Shown here: in pieces, positions 9,138-18,635 of the stretch | Numbering within the stretch: the first letter of the stretch is position 1 | Layout of the letters: every line of letters starts with the position of its first letter | NCBI GenBank assembly: GCA_036513895.1 | Contig: DATBYF010000068.1 | Location: 1-64,000 of the forward strand | DNA: 64,000 nt | Origin: Palsa-147 sp036513895 | Lineage (GTDB): Bacteria > Acidobacteriota > Terriglobia > Acidiferrales > UBA7541 | Direction of reading: 5' to 3' | Translations under genes and position numbers: made by a program | Notes under the pieces: generated by a model | What the model was told of the DNA's origin: nothing | The model's input: the letters and a program-made list of their open reading frames with translations, nothing else | The model's database searches: none

Positions 9138-9626
9138 CTAGTCGAATTCTTGCTTCGGAGCAGTTTGTTCGGGCCCGACGCGTCCGGCGACGACGTCCGC
9201 GCGCGAGTGATTTTCAGCGCGAACAGGAGAGCCAGCGATCCGGCGCAACATCGCAATCTGGCCAATGTGCGTCAGCGAGTCGGCAATAGGACCTTGAAAT
9301 AGCCTTTCAGCACGGGCGCCGAGCGGCGCATCCGAAGCGAGATATTCATCGAATGCCGCGAGGCTCGCAAAAAATCTGGCGACGTCCTCATTCCATTCGC
9401 GCGGCTGTGTGTCGTGCCACACTTCCTTGCCCTTCGCGATGCTGAGCGCCCAATCAAATAAATCGCAGATGTGGGAAAGAATCTTGCCGGGAGTGCGCGA
9501 GCCGTCGGCGACTTGGAACGCAAAGAAATCCGCTGGCGCTCCGCGAAGGGCTTTGCCACCGCGATATGCAACCGTCGCAACCGTGTGCCGCAAAAGTTCG
9601 CGGCTCGAATCGCTGCTCGTCGCCAT
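9138..9626 (-). CDS. DinB-like four-helix protein
   Basis: A 162-residue DinB/YfiT-like protein, a four-helix bundle family that binds a metal through three histidines and often acts as a thiol-dependent transferase. The sequence shows RTPGKILSHICDLFDWA, an internal region with WHDTQPREW, and HIGQIAMLRRIAGSPV near the end, which supplies the usual last histidine in the family pattern HxxQ. GGAAGG precedes the start. The precise substrate cannot be told. Confidence 0.8.
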   Translation of the reverse strand: MATSSDSSRELLRHTVATVAYRGGKALRGAPADFFAFQVADGSRTPGKILSHICDLFDWALSIAKGKEVWHDTQPREWNEDVARFFASLAAFDEYLASDAPLGARAERLFQGPIADSLTHIGQIAMLRRIAGSPVRAENHSRADVVAGRVGPEQTAPKQEFD

Positions 9627-9703
9627 CGTTGCTGCTTCCTTCCGCTGCCCTCAGGAGCGCGAATTGAATTGCACAGGCGCGAGCCCGAAACTACCGGACA
9701 GCG

Positions 9704-11116
9704 CTAGAACTTCGTCACTTCGCTGAAATGGAATCCGCGCACTTTCATCGCCGGCACGACCATCTCGAACGATTCTTCGCCGGCTGCACGCACCGCTTCG
9801 CCCAGCATTTCCACGTTCGAGAGCATTTCAATCATGCTCTGATTGAAACGGAAATTGCGAATGCCGCCGGAAATCTTTCCATTTTCGACGAGAAAAGTGC
9901 CGTCGCGAGTCATTCCGGTAAGAATCTTTTCGTAAGGATCCACTTCGCGGATATACCAAAGGCGGGTGACGAGGATGCCGCGTTCGGTCGAGCGCACCAT
10001 CTCGTCCACGCTCGCTTTGCCGCCGGTAAAAACCAAATTCATCGGCGCCTCGCCATACTCATTCGGTAGCGAGAAGCCATGGCCGGTCGGCTGCTTCTTC
10101 ATTTTTTTCGCCGTCGCACGCGAGTAAACCAAATTCCGCGGCACGCCTCGATCCACGAGGAGAACTTTTTCCCGCGGCACGCCCTCGCCGTCGAACGGTG
10201 TTCCCAGTTGGAGCGGATGGTAGACGTCATCACAAATCGTGATGTTGTCGCCGAAGAGTTTCGTGCCGATTCGCTTATTAAACATCGAGCGCTGATCGAG
10301 GACAGCGGTCCCGGCGAAATCGTAAAATAGAAATCCCACAAGATCGAGCACGGCCGATGGCTCAAGAATCACGGTGTATCGTCCGGGTGGAATCTCCTTC
10401 GGCGCGCGCGACGCAGTTGCCTTGCGGCTAGCCGAAGCGCCGAGCGCGTCGGGATCGATGTCCGCGATATTCGGCGAGTTCGCTTTCGCCCAACCCGAGG
10501 AGTCTTTCTCCATGATCGTCACGGAGAATTCCGCGCGTGTCTGCTCGTAATGCGCAAAGTATCCCCGCGAATTCGCAAATGCCGTCTCTACCATGGCCGT
10601 GGAAAAAATGCCGGCCGCAGTCTGTTTGGCGGTTGCCGTAGCCTTGCAAACGCGCGCAACGGCGCGGGCCCTCTCCGCGGGCATTGCCGTCGCAGTGGCC
10701 GGGAAAAAACGCGCCACCTTTTGAGTTTTCTGCTGCTTGAGCATCGGCAGCAAATCGGGATTCTTCGGTTGGAAACGCGCCAGGTCCGCTGCGGCGCGAA
10801 CCACACGCCGAAGCGATTCATCATCGGTCTTGTTGGTCGTGGCGCGTGCTGTCCGTCCGTCAACTACTGTACGCACGGAAACCGTCAGATTCTGCTCGGC
10901 GACGTTCTGGTGGATGGTGTTATTCGCGAATCGCGTAAGCGCGTCGGTGACGGCGCCGATGTCTACTTCCGTTTCGTCTGCGTCGCTGAATTTGATGATG
11001 CGCTCGGCGAGTTCGCGCAACGCCCCTGGGCCCAAGCGATGGTCGGCCGCCATTTCCCGGCGGCGCAGGAGCGCGCGCTTTGGCTTTGGCGGCGATTTTT
11101 TCTTCGCTGGCGACAT
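9704..11116 (-). CDS. pmbA: TldD/PmbA family protein (PmbA-type subunit)
   Basis: Partner subunit of the TldD/TldE metalloprotease, which in E. coli degrades unfolded peptides such as CcdA and matures microcin B17. The 470-residue protein has the family architecture and lacks the HExxxH zinc motif, as expected for the PmbA/TldE side. Its ATG follows the tldD stop codon directly, so translation is coupled. The basic stretch at the start (KKKSPPKPKR) is unusual, and a second ATG at residue 22 is possible. Confidence 0.9.
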   Translation of the reverse strand: MSPAKKKSPPKPKRALLRRREMAADHRLGPGALRELAERIIKFSDADETEVDIGAVTDALTRFANNTIHQNVAEQNLTVSVRTVVDGRTARATTNKTDDESLRRVVRAAADLARFQPKNPDLLPMLKQQKTQKVARFFPATATAMPAERARAVARVCKATATAKQTAAGIFSTAMVETAFANSRGYFAHYEQTRAEFSVTIMEKDSSGWAKANSPNIADIDPDALGASASRKATASRAPKEIPPGRYTVILEPSAVLDLVGFLFYDFAGTAVLDQRSMFNKRIGTKLFGDNITICDDVYHPLQLGTPFDGEGVPREKVLLVDRGVPRNLVYSRATAKKMKKQPTGHGFSLPNEYGEAPMNLVFTGGKASVDEMVRSTERGILVTRLWYIREVDPYEKILTGMTRDGTFLVENGKISGGIRNFRFNQSMIEMLSNVEMLGEAVRAAGEESFEMVVPAMKVRGFHFSEVTKF

Positions 11117-12574
11117 TTATTTGGCGAATGCCGCGCCGATCTTCACGTTGCGGAAGCGCGATGGCGACGCGCCGTGGCCCGTCCCCATCGTCTGCATGGG
11201 CTGGCCCTTGCCGCAGTTTGGCGTGCCCCAAAGCGTCCAGTGCTCGCGCGAGCAAATCGCGTCGCAGCTTCCCCAAAATTCCGTCGTGATCCCGCTGTAG
11301 CTTGGATTCTTGAGCATGCGGCCGATTTTGCCGTTCTTGACTTCCCAGCCAATCTCAGTCGAAAACTGAAATTGATAGCGGTGATCGTCAATGGACCACG
11401 ACCGATTCGTGGACATAAGAATGGCATCATCCGTATCCGCGATGAGGTCGTCATATTTCCAAGAGCCGGGAAGCAGGCTGATATTGGTCATGCGAATGAT
11501 TGGCAGATTGCTCCAGCTTTCGGTGCGCATCGTCCCGCCGGAGCGCTTTTCACCGATGGCCGCAGCTGTTTCGCGATTGCTCAGATAACCGGTGAACAAT
11601 CCATCGGTAATAATCGGCGTGCACTGCGCGGGGACGCCTTCGTCGTCGTAGCCGAATGTGCCGAGTCCGGGACCGTGTTCCAGCCGCGCATCCGCGACGA
11701 CGTTGACGATGTCCGATCCGTAGCGCAGCGTGCGCAGTTTGTCGAGCGTCAGAAAACTCAACCCCGCAAAGTTCGCTTCCATGCCGAGCACGCGGTCAAG
11801 CTCAATCGGATGCCCGACGGATTCGTGAATCTGCAATCCAAGCTGCGCGCTTTCCAGAATAATTGTGGACGTGCCTTCGGGGCATTGCGCCGCGGAATGC
11901 AGCGCCACGGATTCTTCCGCGATGCGCTGCGCATTGCCCACGAGATTGAGCGATTCGACCAGCTCGTATCCCCGCTGCATGTGCTGCCCGCCGAAACTAT
12001 TCGGATACGAGCGCTTCTGAATTTCGCTGCCCGCAAAAGTTGTCGCGACGATGCCCGCCCCAGAAAGCATCTTGAGCTGATGAATCGCCGAGCCTTCCGT
12101 GGACGCGTAATACTGTTCGATTCGCCGGAACGACATCGAACCTTCGGCCAGCGTGACGCCCTTCACTCTTCGCATTTCCTTGTCGGCAGCAAGAAGGACA
12201 TCAATTTGCCGCTCGACAGGAATGCGGAACGGATCTTTGATGAAAGGGCCCTGCCAAGTGTCTACGTGAGGACCTTCCGGAGCAAGAACGGCGTCGTGCG
12301 TTTTCGCGAGCGCCGATGCTTTGGCAATCGCAACGGCCTCGGCGGCACAGGCTTGCACGCCTTCGCGAGTCAGTCGATCAGTGGCAGCAAATCCCCACGC
12401 GCCGCCCGCGATCACTCGAATTCCGATGCCGAGCGATTCGCTTTCGGAGAGATTTCCAACGTCGCCGTTCTTCGTCGAGACATCGCGATGGCGAATATCC
12501 ATCACGCGCGCATCCGCAAACGTCGCGCCGCGCACTTTCGCTGTATCAATCGCCCAGTTGGCCCAATCTCGCAT
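11117..12574 (-). CDS. tldD: metalloprotease TldD
   Basis: Catalytic subunit of the TldD/PmbA protease. The 485-residue product carries HESVGHPIELD, the zinc-binding HExxxH motif that defines TldD, and a preceding segment ending in QLGLQI. The chosen ATG begins MRDWANWAIDTAK, where family similarity starts; the longer frame runs through a dispersed palindromic repeat and is unlikely to be translated. It is directly upstream of pmbA with no intervening base. Confidence 0.93.
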   Translation of the reverse strand: MRDWANWAIDTAKVRGATFADARVMDIRHRDVSTKNGDVGNLSESESLGIGIRVIAGGAWGFAATDRLTREGVQACAAEAVAIAKASALAKTHDAVLAPEGPHVDTWQGPFIKDPFRIPVERQIDVLLAADKEMRRVKGVTLAEGSMSFRRIEQYYASTEGSAIHQLKMLSGAGIVATTFAGSEIQKRSYPNSFGGQHMQRGYELVESLNLVGNAQRIAEESVALHSAAQCPEGTSTIILESAQLGLQIHESVGHPIELDRVLGMEANFAGLSFLTLDKLRTLRYGSDIVNVVADARLEHGPGLGTFGYDDEGVPAQCTPIITDGLFTGYLSNRETAAAIGEKRSGGTMRTESWSNLPIIRMTNISLLPGSWKYDDLIADTDDAILMSTNRSWSIDDHRYQFQFSTEIGWEVKNGKIGRMLKNPSYSGITTEFWGSCDAICSREHWTLWGTPNCGKGQPMQTMGTGHGASPSRFRNVKIGAAFAK

Positions 12575-12622
12575 TCGAAAAGTGCCAGTCTCGTACTTGC
12601 AGAGGGAACGAACCCATTCATT

Positions 12623-12651
12623 CGTAGCGCCGGCATCTTGCCGGCGTTTTT
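12623..12651 (+). repeat. dispersed palindromic repeat, copy 1
   Basis: Contains GCCGGCATCTTGCCGGC, an 8-bp stem with a TCT loop when the flanking C/G pair is included, followed by five T on the plus strand. It lies between ahcY and tldD. The same core recurs at five other intergenic sites in this window. Confidence 0.75.
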
Positions 12652-12727
12652 GACTTCCGACCAAACAGCCGCGAATCGTATCTTTCAACGACCGACTGTG
12701 AACTTCTTTGCGGTCTTACGAGGACGC

Positions 12728-14002
12728 CTACGTTCCCTCATCCCACGAAGTCAAATAGTGCTCTTGCTCGGCCGTGAGTTTATCCAGTTGCACGCCCATG
12801 GATTCGAGCTTCAACTTCGCAATCTGCCGGTCAAGAACCTCGGGTACTGAATAAACCTGTGGCTTCAATGCCGACGCATGCTTGATCAAATGCTCGACCG
12901 AGAGCGCCTGGTTCGCAAAGCTCATATCCATCACGGACGCGGGATGGCCCTCTGCTGCCGCAAGATTGATGAGACGGCCGTCGCCGAGAAGATAAATTCT
13001 GCGGCCATCTTTCATTGCGTATTCGTCCACGAATGGGCGCGCCTGCTTCTTCGAACTCGATAGCTTGTCGAGCGCGGTGATATCGATCTCGACGTTGAAG
13101 TGACCAGAATTGGCGAGTACCGCGCCGTCCTTCATATTCTCGAAGTGTTCCGCCGCAAGAACGGACTTATCGCCGGTGACGGTAACGAAAATGTCGCCGA
13201 TTTTCGCGGCTTCGTTCATCGGCATTACGCGGTAACCCTCCATGACGGCTTCAAGTGCGCGCACTGGATTGATCTCGGTGACGATCACGTCGGCGCCAAG
13301 GCCCTTCGCGCGCATGGCTAGCCCGCGTCCGCACCAACCATAGCCCGCCACGACAAATTTTAGTCCGGCAATCAGCAGATTCGTCGCGCGCAGGATGCCG
13401 TCAATTGTGGACTGCCCAGTGCCGTATCGATTGTCGAAAAGATGTTTCGTCAGCGCGTCGTTGACTGCGATGATCGGATACTTCAGCGTGCCGTCCTTGG
13501 CCATCGCACGCAGACGAATTACGCCGGTCGTCGTCTCTTCCGTTCCGCCAATGACGCCCTTGATCAGCTCCGTACGCTTAGTGAGCAGTTGCGAAACGAG
13601 ATCCGCGCCATCGTCGAGAGTAATTTGCGGCTTGTGGTCGAGCGCCGCGCTGATGTGGGAGTAATACGTGGCGTTGTCCTCGCCCTTGATTGCGAATGTC
13701 GGAATGTTGTAATCCTTCGTCAATGAGGCTGCCACGTCATCCTGCGTCGAGAGCGGATTCGACGCGCACAGAACAAGATCCGCGCCGCCATCGCGCAAGG
13801 TGATTGCGAGATTCGCCGTCTCGCTGGTCACGTGCAGGCACGCGGACATGCGGATGCCCTTCAGCGGCTGTTCCTTGATGAATTGCTTTCGAATCAGTTG
13901 AAGCACGGGCATGTGCTGATTCGCCCATTCAATCTGGCGTTTTCCGCGCTCCGCGAGGGCGAGGTCCTTCACATCACCGGCAAGTTTCGCTGCTGTATCC
14001 AC
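12728..14002 (-). CDS. ahcY: adenosylhomocysteinase
   Basis: Hydrolyses S-adenosylhomocysteine to adenosine and homocysteine, relieving methyltransferase inhibition. The 424-residue product has CNPLSTQDDVAA, GEDNATYY, the NAD-binding GYGWCGRG, and the usual C-terminal segment. The start is a GTG preceded by AGGAGAG at 7 bases; the open frame runs 71 codons further upstream into metK but has no family content there. It follows metK by about 50 bases, so the two form a methyl-cycle operon. Confidence 0.95.
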   Translation of the reverse strand: MDTAAKLAGDVKDLALAERGKRQIEWANQHMPVLQLIRKQFIKEQPLKGIRMSACLHVTSETANLAITLRDGGADLVLCASNPLSTQDDVAASLTKDYNIPTFAIKGEDNATYYSHISAALDHKPQITLDDGADLVSQLLTKRTELIKGVIGGTEETTTGVIRLRAMAKDGTLKYPIIAVNDALTKHLFDNRYGTGQSTIDGILRATNLLIAGLKFVVAGYGWCGRGLAMRAKGLGADVIVTEINPVRALEAVMEGYRVMPMNEAAKIGDIFVTVTGDKSVLAAEHFENMKDGAVLANSGHFNVEIDITALDKLSSSKKQARPFVDEYAMKDGRRIYLLGDGRLINLAAAEGHPASVMDMSFANQALSVEHLIKHASALKPQVYSVPEVLDRQIAKLKLESMGVQLDKLTAEQEHYLTSWDEGT

Positions 14003-14054
14003 GTAATTTCTCTCCTGAATTAATATCGCGTTTGAATTGTAATCGCGAAGGGGG

Positions 14055-15236
14055 TTAGCCGCGCGAGACAGCCACTGCGCCGCGCGAAGCCGTTTCGTTG
14101 CGGATCTTGTCGGCCTTATCGGTGCGTTCCCAAGTAAAGCCTGGCTCATTCCGGCCGAAATGGCCGTAGGCAGCCGTCTGCAAGTAAATCGGCCGCCGGA
14201 GATCGAGAGCTTCAATAATGCCCTTGGGCGTGAGCGAGAAATTCGCGCGAACGATTTCGGTAATTTGAGAATCCGGAATCACGCCGGTGCCGAACGTATC
14301 CACCATCACAGACACGGGCTCGGCCACGCCGATGGCGTAAGCGAGTTGGACTTCGACTTTACGCGCCACACCCGCCGCGACGAGATTCTTCGCGACGTAG
14401 CGCGCCATGTAGCACGCTGAACGGTCCACCTTCGTTGGATCTTTGCCCGAAAGCGCGCCGCCGCCGTGACGGCTATAACCGCCGTATGTATCGACGATGA
14501 TCTTGCGGCCCGTCAACCCCGCGTCGCCCATCGGTCCGCCGATCACGAAGTTGCCGGTGGGATTGATGTGATACTTTGTATCCGAATCAACCATCGCGGC
14601 CGGAAGTACCGGGTCAATCACTTCTTTCCTGATAGCCTTCGATAGCTCGTCGTGAGAAATCTTGTCGCTGTGCTGCGTGGAAATCACCACGCAATCCACG
14701 CGCGCCGGCCGCCCGTCAACGTATTCAATTGTGACTTGGGATTTTCCATCGGGCCGGAGGGAATTCAGAATGTTCTTCTTTCGAACTTCGGCAAGGCGGC
14801 GGGTCAACTGGTGCGCGAGTTGGATTGGCATAGGCATCAACTCGGGCGTCTCGTCGCACGCGAAGCCGAACATCAAGCCCTGATCGCCCGCTCCGCCGGT
14901 ATCAACTCCCATGGCGATGTCGGCCGACTGCTTCTTGATCGAGCACATGATGCCGCAGGTCTCGGCATCGAAGCCGTATTTCGCGCGGTCGTAGCCCACC
15001 TGCCGGATCACCTTGCGCGCTACATCGTCGAAATCCACGTAGCATTGCGTCGTGATTTCGCCGGCAATCACCACTAAGCCCGTCGTAACCAGCGTCTCGC
15101 AGGCCACGCGGCCCTTGGGGTCTTGCTCCATCACTTTATCGAGGACGGCGTCGGAAATCTGATCAGCGATCTTGTCCGGATGTCCTTCGGTCACGGACTC
15201 AGACGTAAACAAGAAGCGTTCTTCGGGTGCGGTCAA
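14055..15236 (-). CDS. metK: S-adenosylmethionine synthetase
   Basis: Makes SAM from methionine and ATP. The protein has TEGHPDKIADQ, TGGAGDQGLMFG, the P-loop-like HGGGALSGKDPTKVDRS, and a normal C terminus. In most homologues that loop reads GGGAFSGKD; the Phe is Leu here. A TTG start at 15236 is preferred because GAGGAG lies 6 bases upstream (393 residues); an in-frame TTG 8 codons earlier has no such site. Upstream gene of the metK-ahcY pair. Confidence 0.95.
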   Translation of the reverse strand: MTAPEERFLFTSESVTEGHPDKIADQISDAVLDKVMEQDPKGRVACETLVTTGLVVIAGEITTQCYVDFDDVARKVIRQVGYDRAKYGFDAETCGIMCSIKKQSADIAMGVDTGGAGDQGLMFGFACDETPELMPMPIQLAHQLTRRLAEVRKKNILNSLRPDGKSQVTIEYVDGRPARVDCVVISTQHSDKISHDELSKAIRKEVIDPVLPAAMVDSDTKYHINPTGNFVIGGPMGDAGLTGRKIIVDTYGGYSRHGGGALSGKDPTKVDRSACYMARYVAKNLVAAGVARKVEVQLAYAIGVAEPVSVMVDTFGTGVIPDSQITEIVRANFSLTPKGIIEALDLRRPIYLQTAAYGHFGRNEPGFTWERTDKADKIRNETASRGAVAVSRG

Positions 15237-15315
15237 AACAATCTCCTCTGATGCGAGCAATTGGCGATCAAGCTGGCGTCAAATCGCTTTTCACGTGGGG
15301 AAACGCGAAAAATGG

Positions 15316-15344
15316 AACGTAACATGCAGGCTGCACCCTGTCAA
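15316..15344 (-). promoter_or_regulatory. promoter for metK-ahcY
   Basis: On the minus strand a consensus TTGACA (15339-15344), a 17-base spacer and TACGTT (15316-15321). The transcript would have about 70 bases of leader with two hairpins, one at about 15286-15308 and one near 15260-15290. It matches no SAM riboswitch class that I recognise. Confidence 0.65.
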
Positions 15345-15467
15345 CGCTTAGTCCTGAAACGAGTTAAACGCGTGTTAAACGGCCATATTTGGCGTTGATT
15401 TGCGACGCCCCGCAGCGGGGGTTCGACCGCAAAGCGCCATGGTTCAGTCTGACACTCAGCCCTCTTC

Positions 15468-16617
15468 TTAGTCATCGACGACAGGCGCCAAACTCCCGCC
15501 CTTGCGCCGCGCCATCAGGTAAGCCCTCATAAAATCATCAAGATCCCCGTTCAGGACTTTATCCACATCACCGCGCTCCATTTTCGTCCGATGGTCTTTG
15601 ATCATCTGGTAGGGCTGAAGTACGTACGAGCGGATTTGATTGCCAAAGCTAATATCCCCCTTGCTCTCGTCGAGCTTCTTTAGCCCCGCTTGCCGCTTTT
15701 CGAGCTCGTGCTCGTAGAGCCGCGACCGCAGAATCTTCATGGCCGTCTCGCGATTCTTATGCTGGCTCCGCTCGTTTTGGCACTGCACCACGATGCCGGT
15801 GGGCAAATGCGTGAATCGTACGGCCGACTCGACCTTGTTCACATTCTGTCCGCCGTGACCGCCGGCGCGAAATGTATCAATCCTCAAGTCCTCCGGTTTG
15901 ACCACCACTTCGATTCGGTCGTCAATTTCAGGAATCACGAAAACAGACGCAAACGACGTATGCCGCCGCGCAGCCTGGTCGTATGGAGAAATCCGCACGA
16001 GCCTGTGAACGCCGGTCTCGCTCGTCAGCAATCCAAACGCGTTCTCGCCCTCGAATCGTATCGTAGCTGTTTTTATCCCCGCTTCTTCACCGGGAGTTGA
16101 ATCGAGAATGCTCGCCCTGATTCCCTTCGATTCCGCCCAGCGCAAGTACATGCGCATCAGCATCTCGGCCCAATCCTGGGATTCTGTGCCGCCGGCGCCA
16201 GGCTTGATGGTCATGATGGCGTTGAGGGCGTCGGTTTTGCCGGAAAGCAGCGTCTTCGTCTCGAGGTCGGCAACGTATGCGTCGGTTGTCTTCAGCTCGT
16301 TGGCAATATCCGCAACCACTGATTCGCGCTGCTCCGCGTTCGTTTCCTCATGAGCCATATGAAAATACGTGTCGAGATCGCTGACGGCGATCCTGAGCTT
16401 CTCGTCAGCCGCAAGGCGGCCTTCGACGAGCTTCCGCTCTTGCAGGACGGCTTGCGCTTTTTCGGGATCCTGCCAGAAATCGGGCTGGCCAACTTTTGAT
16501 TCGAGAGCGGCTAGCTGCTTCTGGTTGTCGGGAACGTCAAAGATAACTCCGGACGAGTTCGAGGCGGCTCTTCAGCTCTGAATATTTGTGTTCGAGGTCT
16601 TCGAGGTGGTCAGGCAT
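15468..16617 (-). CDS. prfB: peptide chain release factor 2, programmed frameshift
   Basis: Recognises UGA and UAA stop codons and triggers peptide release. The reading frame from ATG 16617 gives 26 codons and then an in-frame TGA. The site reads CGG AGT TAT CTT TGA C: a Shine-Dalgarno-like GGAG, the slippery CTT, and TGA at 16537-16539. A +1 shift continues as DVPDNQKQLAALESK and on to the stop, giving 382 residues. The product has the GGHGGQNVNK peptidyl-transfer motif. The recognition tripeptide is SPY (usually SPF). An ATG 60 codons after the shift can mislead automated callers. Confidence 0.95.
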
Positions 16618-16694
16618 CTAGAATCATTCACTCCCAATTTCGTACAACTGCATCGCTGAGATTACGAGGCAAAATTTTCGGTGGCAGCACGAAT

Positions 16695-18275
16695 TTAACG
16701 ATCGCGATTTCTCTCTTTCGATTTCGCGCGCACTACCGGGGTTTCCGTTACTTCGGTTCGCGCCTGTTTCATCACCATCCATCGCGCCAGAATTAAGATC
16801 GAAGCGATCAAACTCAGCCAGGCAATCCAATCGCCCCATAGCGTATACAACGTCCGATCGCTGCGAAAATCGTAAGGCGCATCGAGCTCGCCGCGCACAT
16901 CCGTCGCCATTTCGGCGACGATCCTGCCGTACGGATCAACCGACACAGTGTAGCCGTTATTCGTGTCGCGCAGCATCCACCGGCGGCTTTCGACCGCGCG
17001 CACTCGGGACATCATCAAGTGCTGCGGAGGCGCGGCCGATCGCCCGAACCACCCATCGTTCGAAATATTGATGAGCAGTTCCGCCCCGCCCCGAGCGAAG
17101 TTCGCAATTTCCGAGGGGAAAATCGCTTCGTAGCAAATAAATGTCCCGAATCGCCCGCCGGGTAATTGGCCAACGGTATAGACAGTGCCCGGCGTGAAAT
17201 CGGAAATATCGGCGGTCAGTCGCCCCGCAAATGTAATCCACTGCCGCAACGGCACGTACTCGCCGAAGGGCACCAGATGAATTTTATCATAGGTGTACGT
17301 CCGCTCTCCCGCAGGGTTCAGAAGCACCGCGCTGTTCGTTGCTTCCAATTGCTTCCCAGGGCTAAATTTCCAAGCCACGACCCCGAGAAGAAAATATTGC
17401 CCCGAGTCACGCGCAATGCGCTCTGCGCGGACATCAAATTTCGAATCCTGCAAGCTGAACGGCGCCGGCACCTCCGGCCAGACAACAATCCCCGGTTCCC
17501 TGTGCGCGGCATCCACACTAATTTTCTCGAGCTCGTCCAATTCCCCGGCGTGAATATCGAGCCAGTTGTTCGGATAATGCTCGGATTGCGGAAAGTTTGT
17601 CTGAACGAGATGCGCCACATACCGCCCAGAGGGTTTCGGCACAAAATGCGGCCCCACAAGCGCGACAAGAACCAGGACAGCCGCGGTCACGGCAAGCGCG
17701 GTCCATGACCGGCGAGTTCGGGTGATGACCGCCCACGCCAGAAGCGCATTGAACGCTGCGATCACAAAGGACAAACCAAAAATCCCAGTCAGCGGCACGA
17801 GCTGCAAAAACGCGAGGTTGCCGCTCGCCGCGTAGCCGGTCAAATTCCACGGAAAGCCGATATACGGAAGGTGCGTGCGCGCGAATTCGAGCGTGACCCA
17901 CAGAAAAGGCGCGATGATAAATGGCGCGACGCTGCTCTTGCGGCTCAGCCACGCAAGGCTCGTCGAAAACGATGCCAGAATAATTCCGCCTGCAATTCCG
18001 ATCAGCAACACAACTCCCGCCGCGTCGAAAGGCTCTACATCGCCGTATTGCCGAATGACCACGGCGATCCACGGCAAGCATGTCGGGTAGAAAACGATTC
18101 CGTGCAGAAACCCGTAAAGCGGCGCGTCGCGCATGCCGGCCCCCACCGACGCCAAAATCAGGAGCGCAATCGCGACCCACGCCAGAAATGCCAAATTGTA
18201 GTCAGGGAAAGAGAGTGCCAGGAAAAATCCCGACGCGATCGCGAGAACGCAGCGGAGGGGCCGCGATAATTTCAT
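16695..18275 (-). CDS. lnt: apolipoprotein N-acyltransferase
   Basis: Inner-membrane enzyme that adds the third acyl chain to lipoproteins in diderm bacteria. The 526-residue protein has about six N-terminal membrane helices, then the nitrilase-like domain with WPEVPAPF (Glu), DKIHLVPFGEYVPL (Lys) and FICYEAIFP (Cys), the expected catalytic triad, then NDGWFG and a last membrane helix followed by a basic tail. It is upstream of prfB by 77 bases on the same strand. Its presence indicates an outer membrane. Confidence 0.96.
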   Translation of the reverse strand: MKLSRPLRCVLAIASGFFLALSFPDYNLAFLAWVAIALLILASVGAGMRDAPLYGFLHGIVFYPTCLPWIAVVIRQYGDVEPFDAAGVVLLIGIAGGIILASFSTSLAWLSRKSSVAPFIIAPFLWVTLEFARTHLPYIGFPWNLTGYAASGNLAFLQLVPLTGIFGLSFVIAAFNALLAWAVITRTRRSWTALAVTAAVLVLVALVGPHFVPKPSGRYVAHLVQTNFPQSEHYPNNWLDIHAGELDELEKISVDAAHREPGIVVWPEVPAPFSLQDSKFDVRAERIARDSGQYFLLGVVAWKFSPGKQLEATNSAVLLNPAGERTYTYDKIHLVPFGEYVPLRQWITFAGRLTADISDFTPGTVYTVGQLPGGRFGTFICYEAIFPSEIANFARGGAELLINISNDGWFGRSAAPPQHLMMSRVRAVESRRWMLRDTNNGYTVSVDPYGRIVAEMATDVRGELDAPYDFRSDRTLYTLWGDWIAWLSLIASILILARWMVMKQARTEVTETPVVRAKSKERNRDR

Positions 18276-18635
18276 TCAGCGATTAATGGTGGCTAGCATT
18301 TCGTTAACTGATTCTGAAGAAGAATAAACCGCTATCTACCGGGATTTGCTACGGGTTCCACGATTTCATCCAGCTTGTTTCGAGACAACACTAGACCATC
18401 TCGACCTAAAAATCCAGCCAGCTTTCGGCACTGAAACCACCTGAATTGAATCCCTGTGAATCCAGATAGCGGGCCTTACTACGGCATCACATTCGAACCG
18501 AAAACAGAGTACGGCCACACATTGACACTTGAATACTGTGGGCGTATGGATGAGGTTGTACGAATGCAATTCGAAAAGTGATTCGCGTTTGAATTATCGC
18601 GATCTGGCACAGCGTGGTGGCGATCGGGAGGTTCT
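18276..18635. other. divergent intergenic region, lnt / FadR-type gene
   Basis: Moderately AT-rich. A TTGACA at 18522-18527 with a weak TATGGA 17 bases on is the only promoter-like pair seen for the regulator. No RNA gene or credible small ORF was recognised; the short minus-strand frame at 18366-18569 has no family-like content. Confidence 0.35.

Noticed and set aside
10550..12850. Plus-strand frame of 766 codons opposite tldD and pmbA
   Set aside because: A shadow of two well-recognised minus-strand genes; its content is Arg/His-rich without family patterns.
15237..15310. SAM riboswitch upstream of metK
   Set aside because: I could not match the core of any SAM or SAH riboswitch class. 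Listed only as a structured leader.
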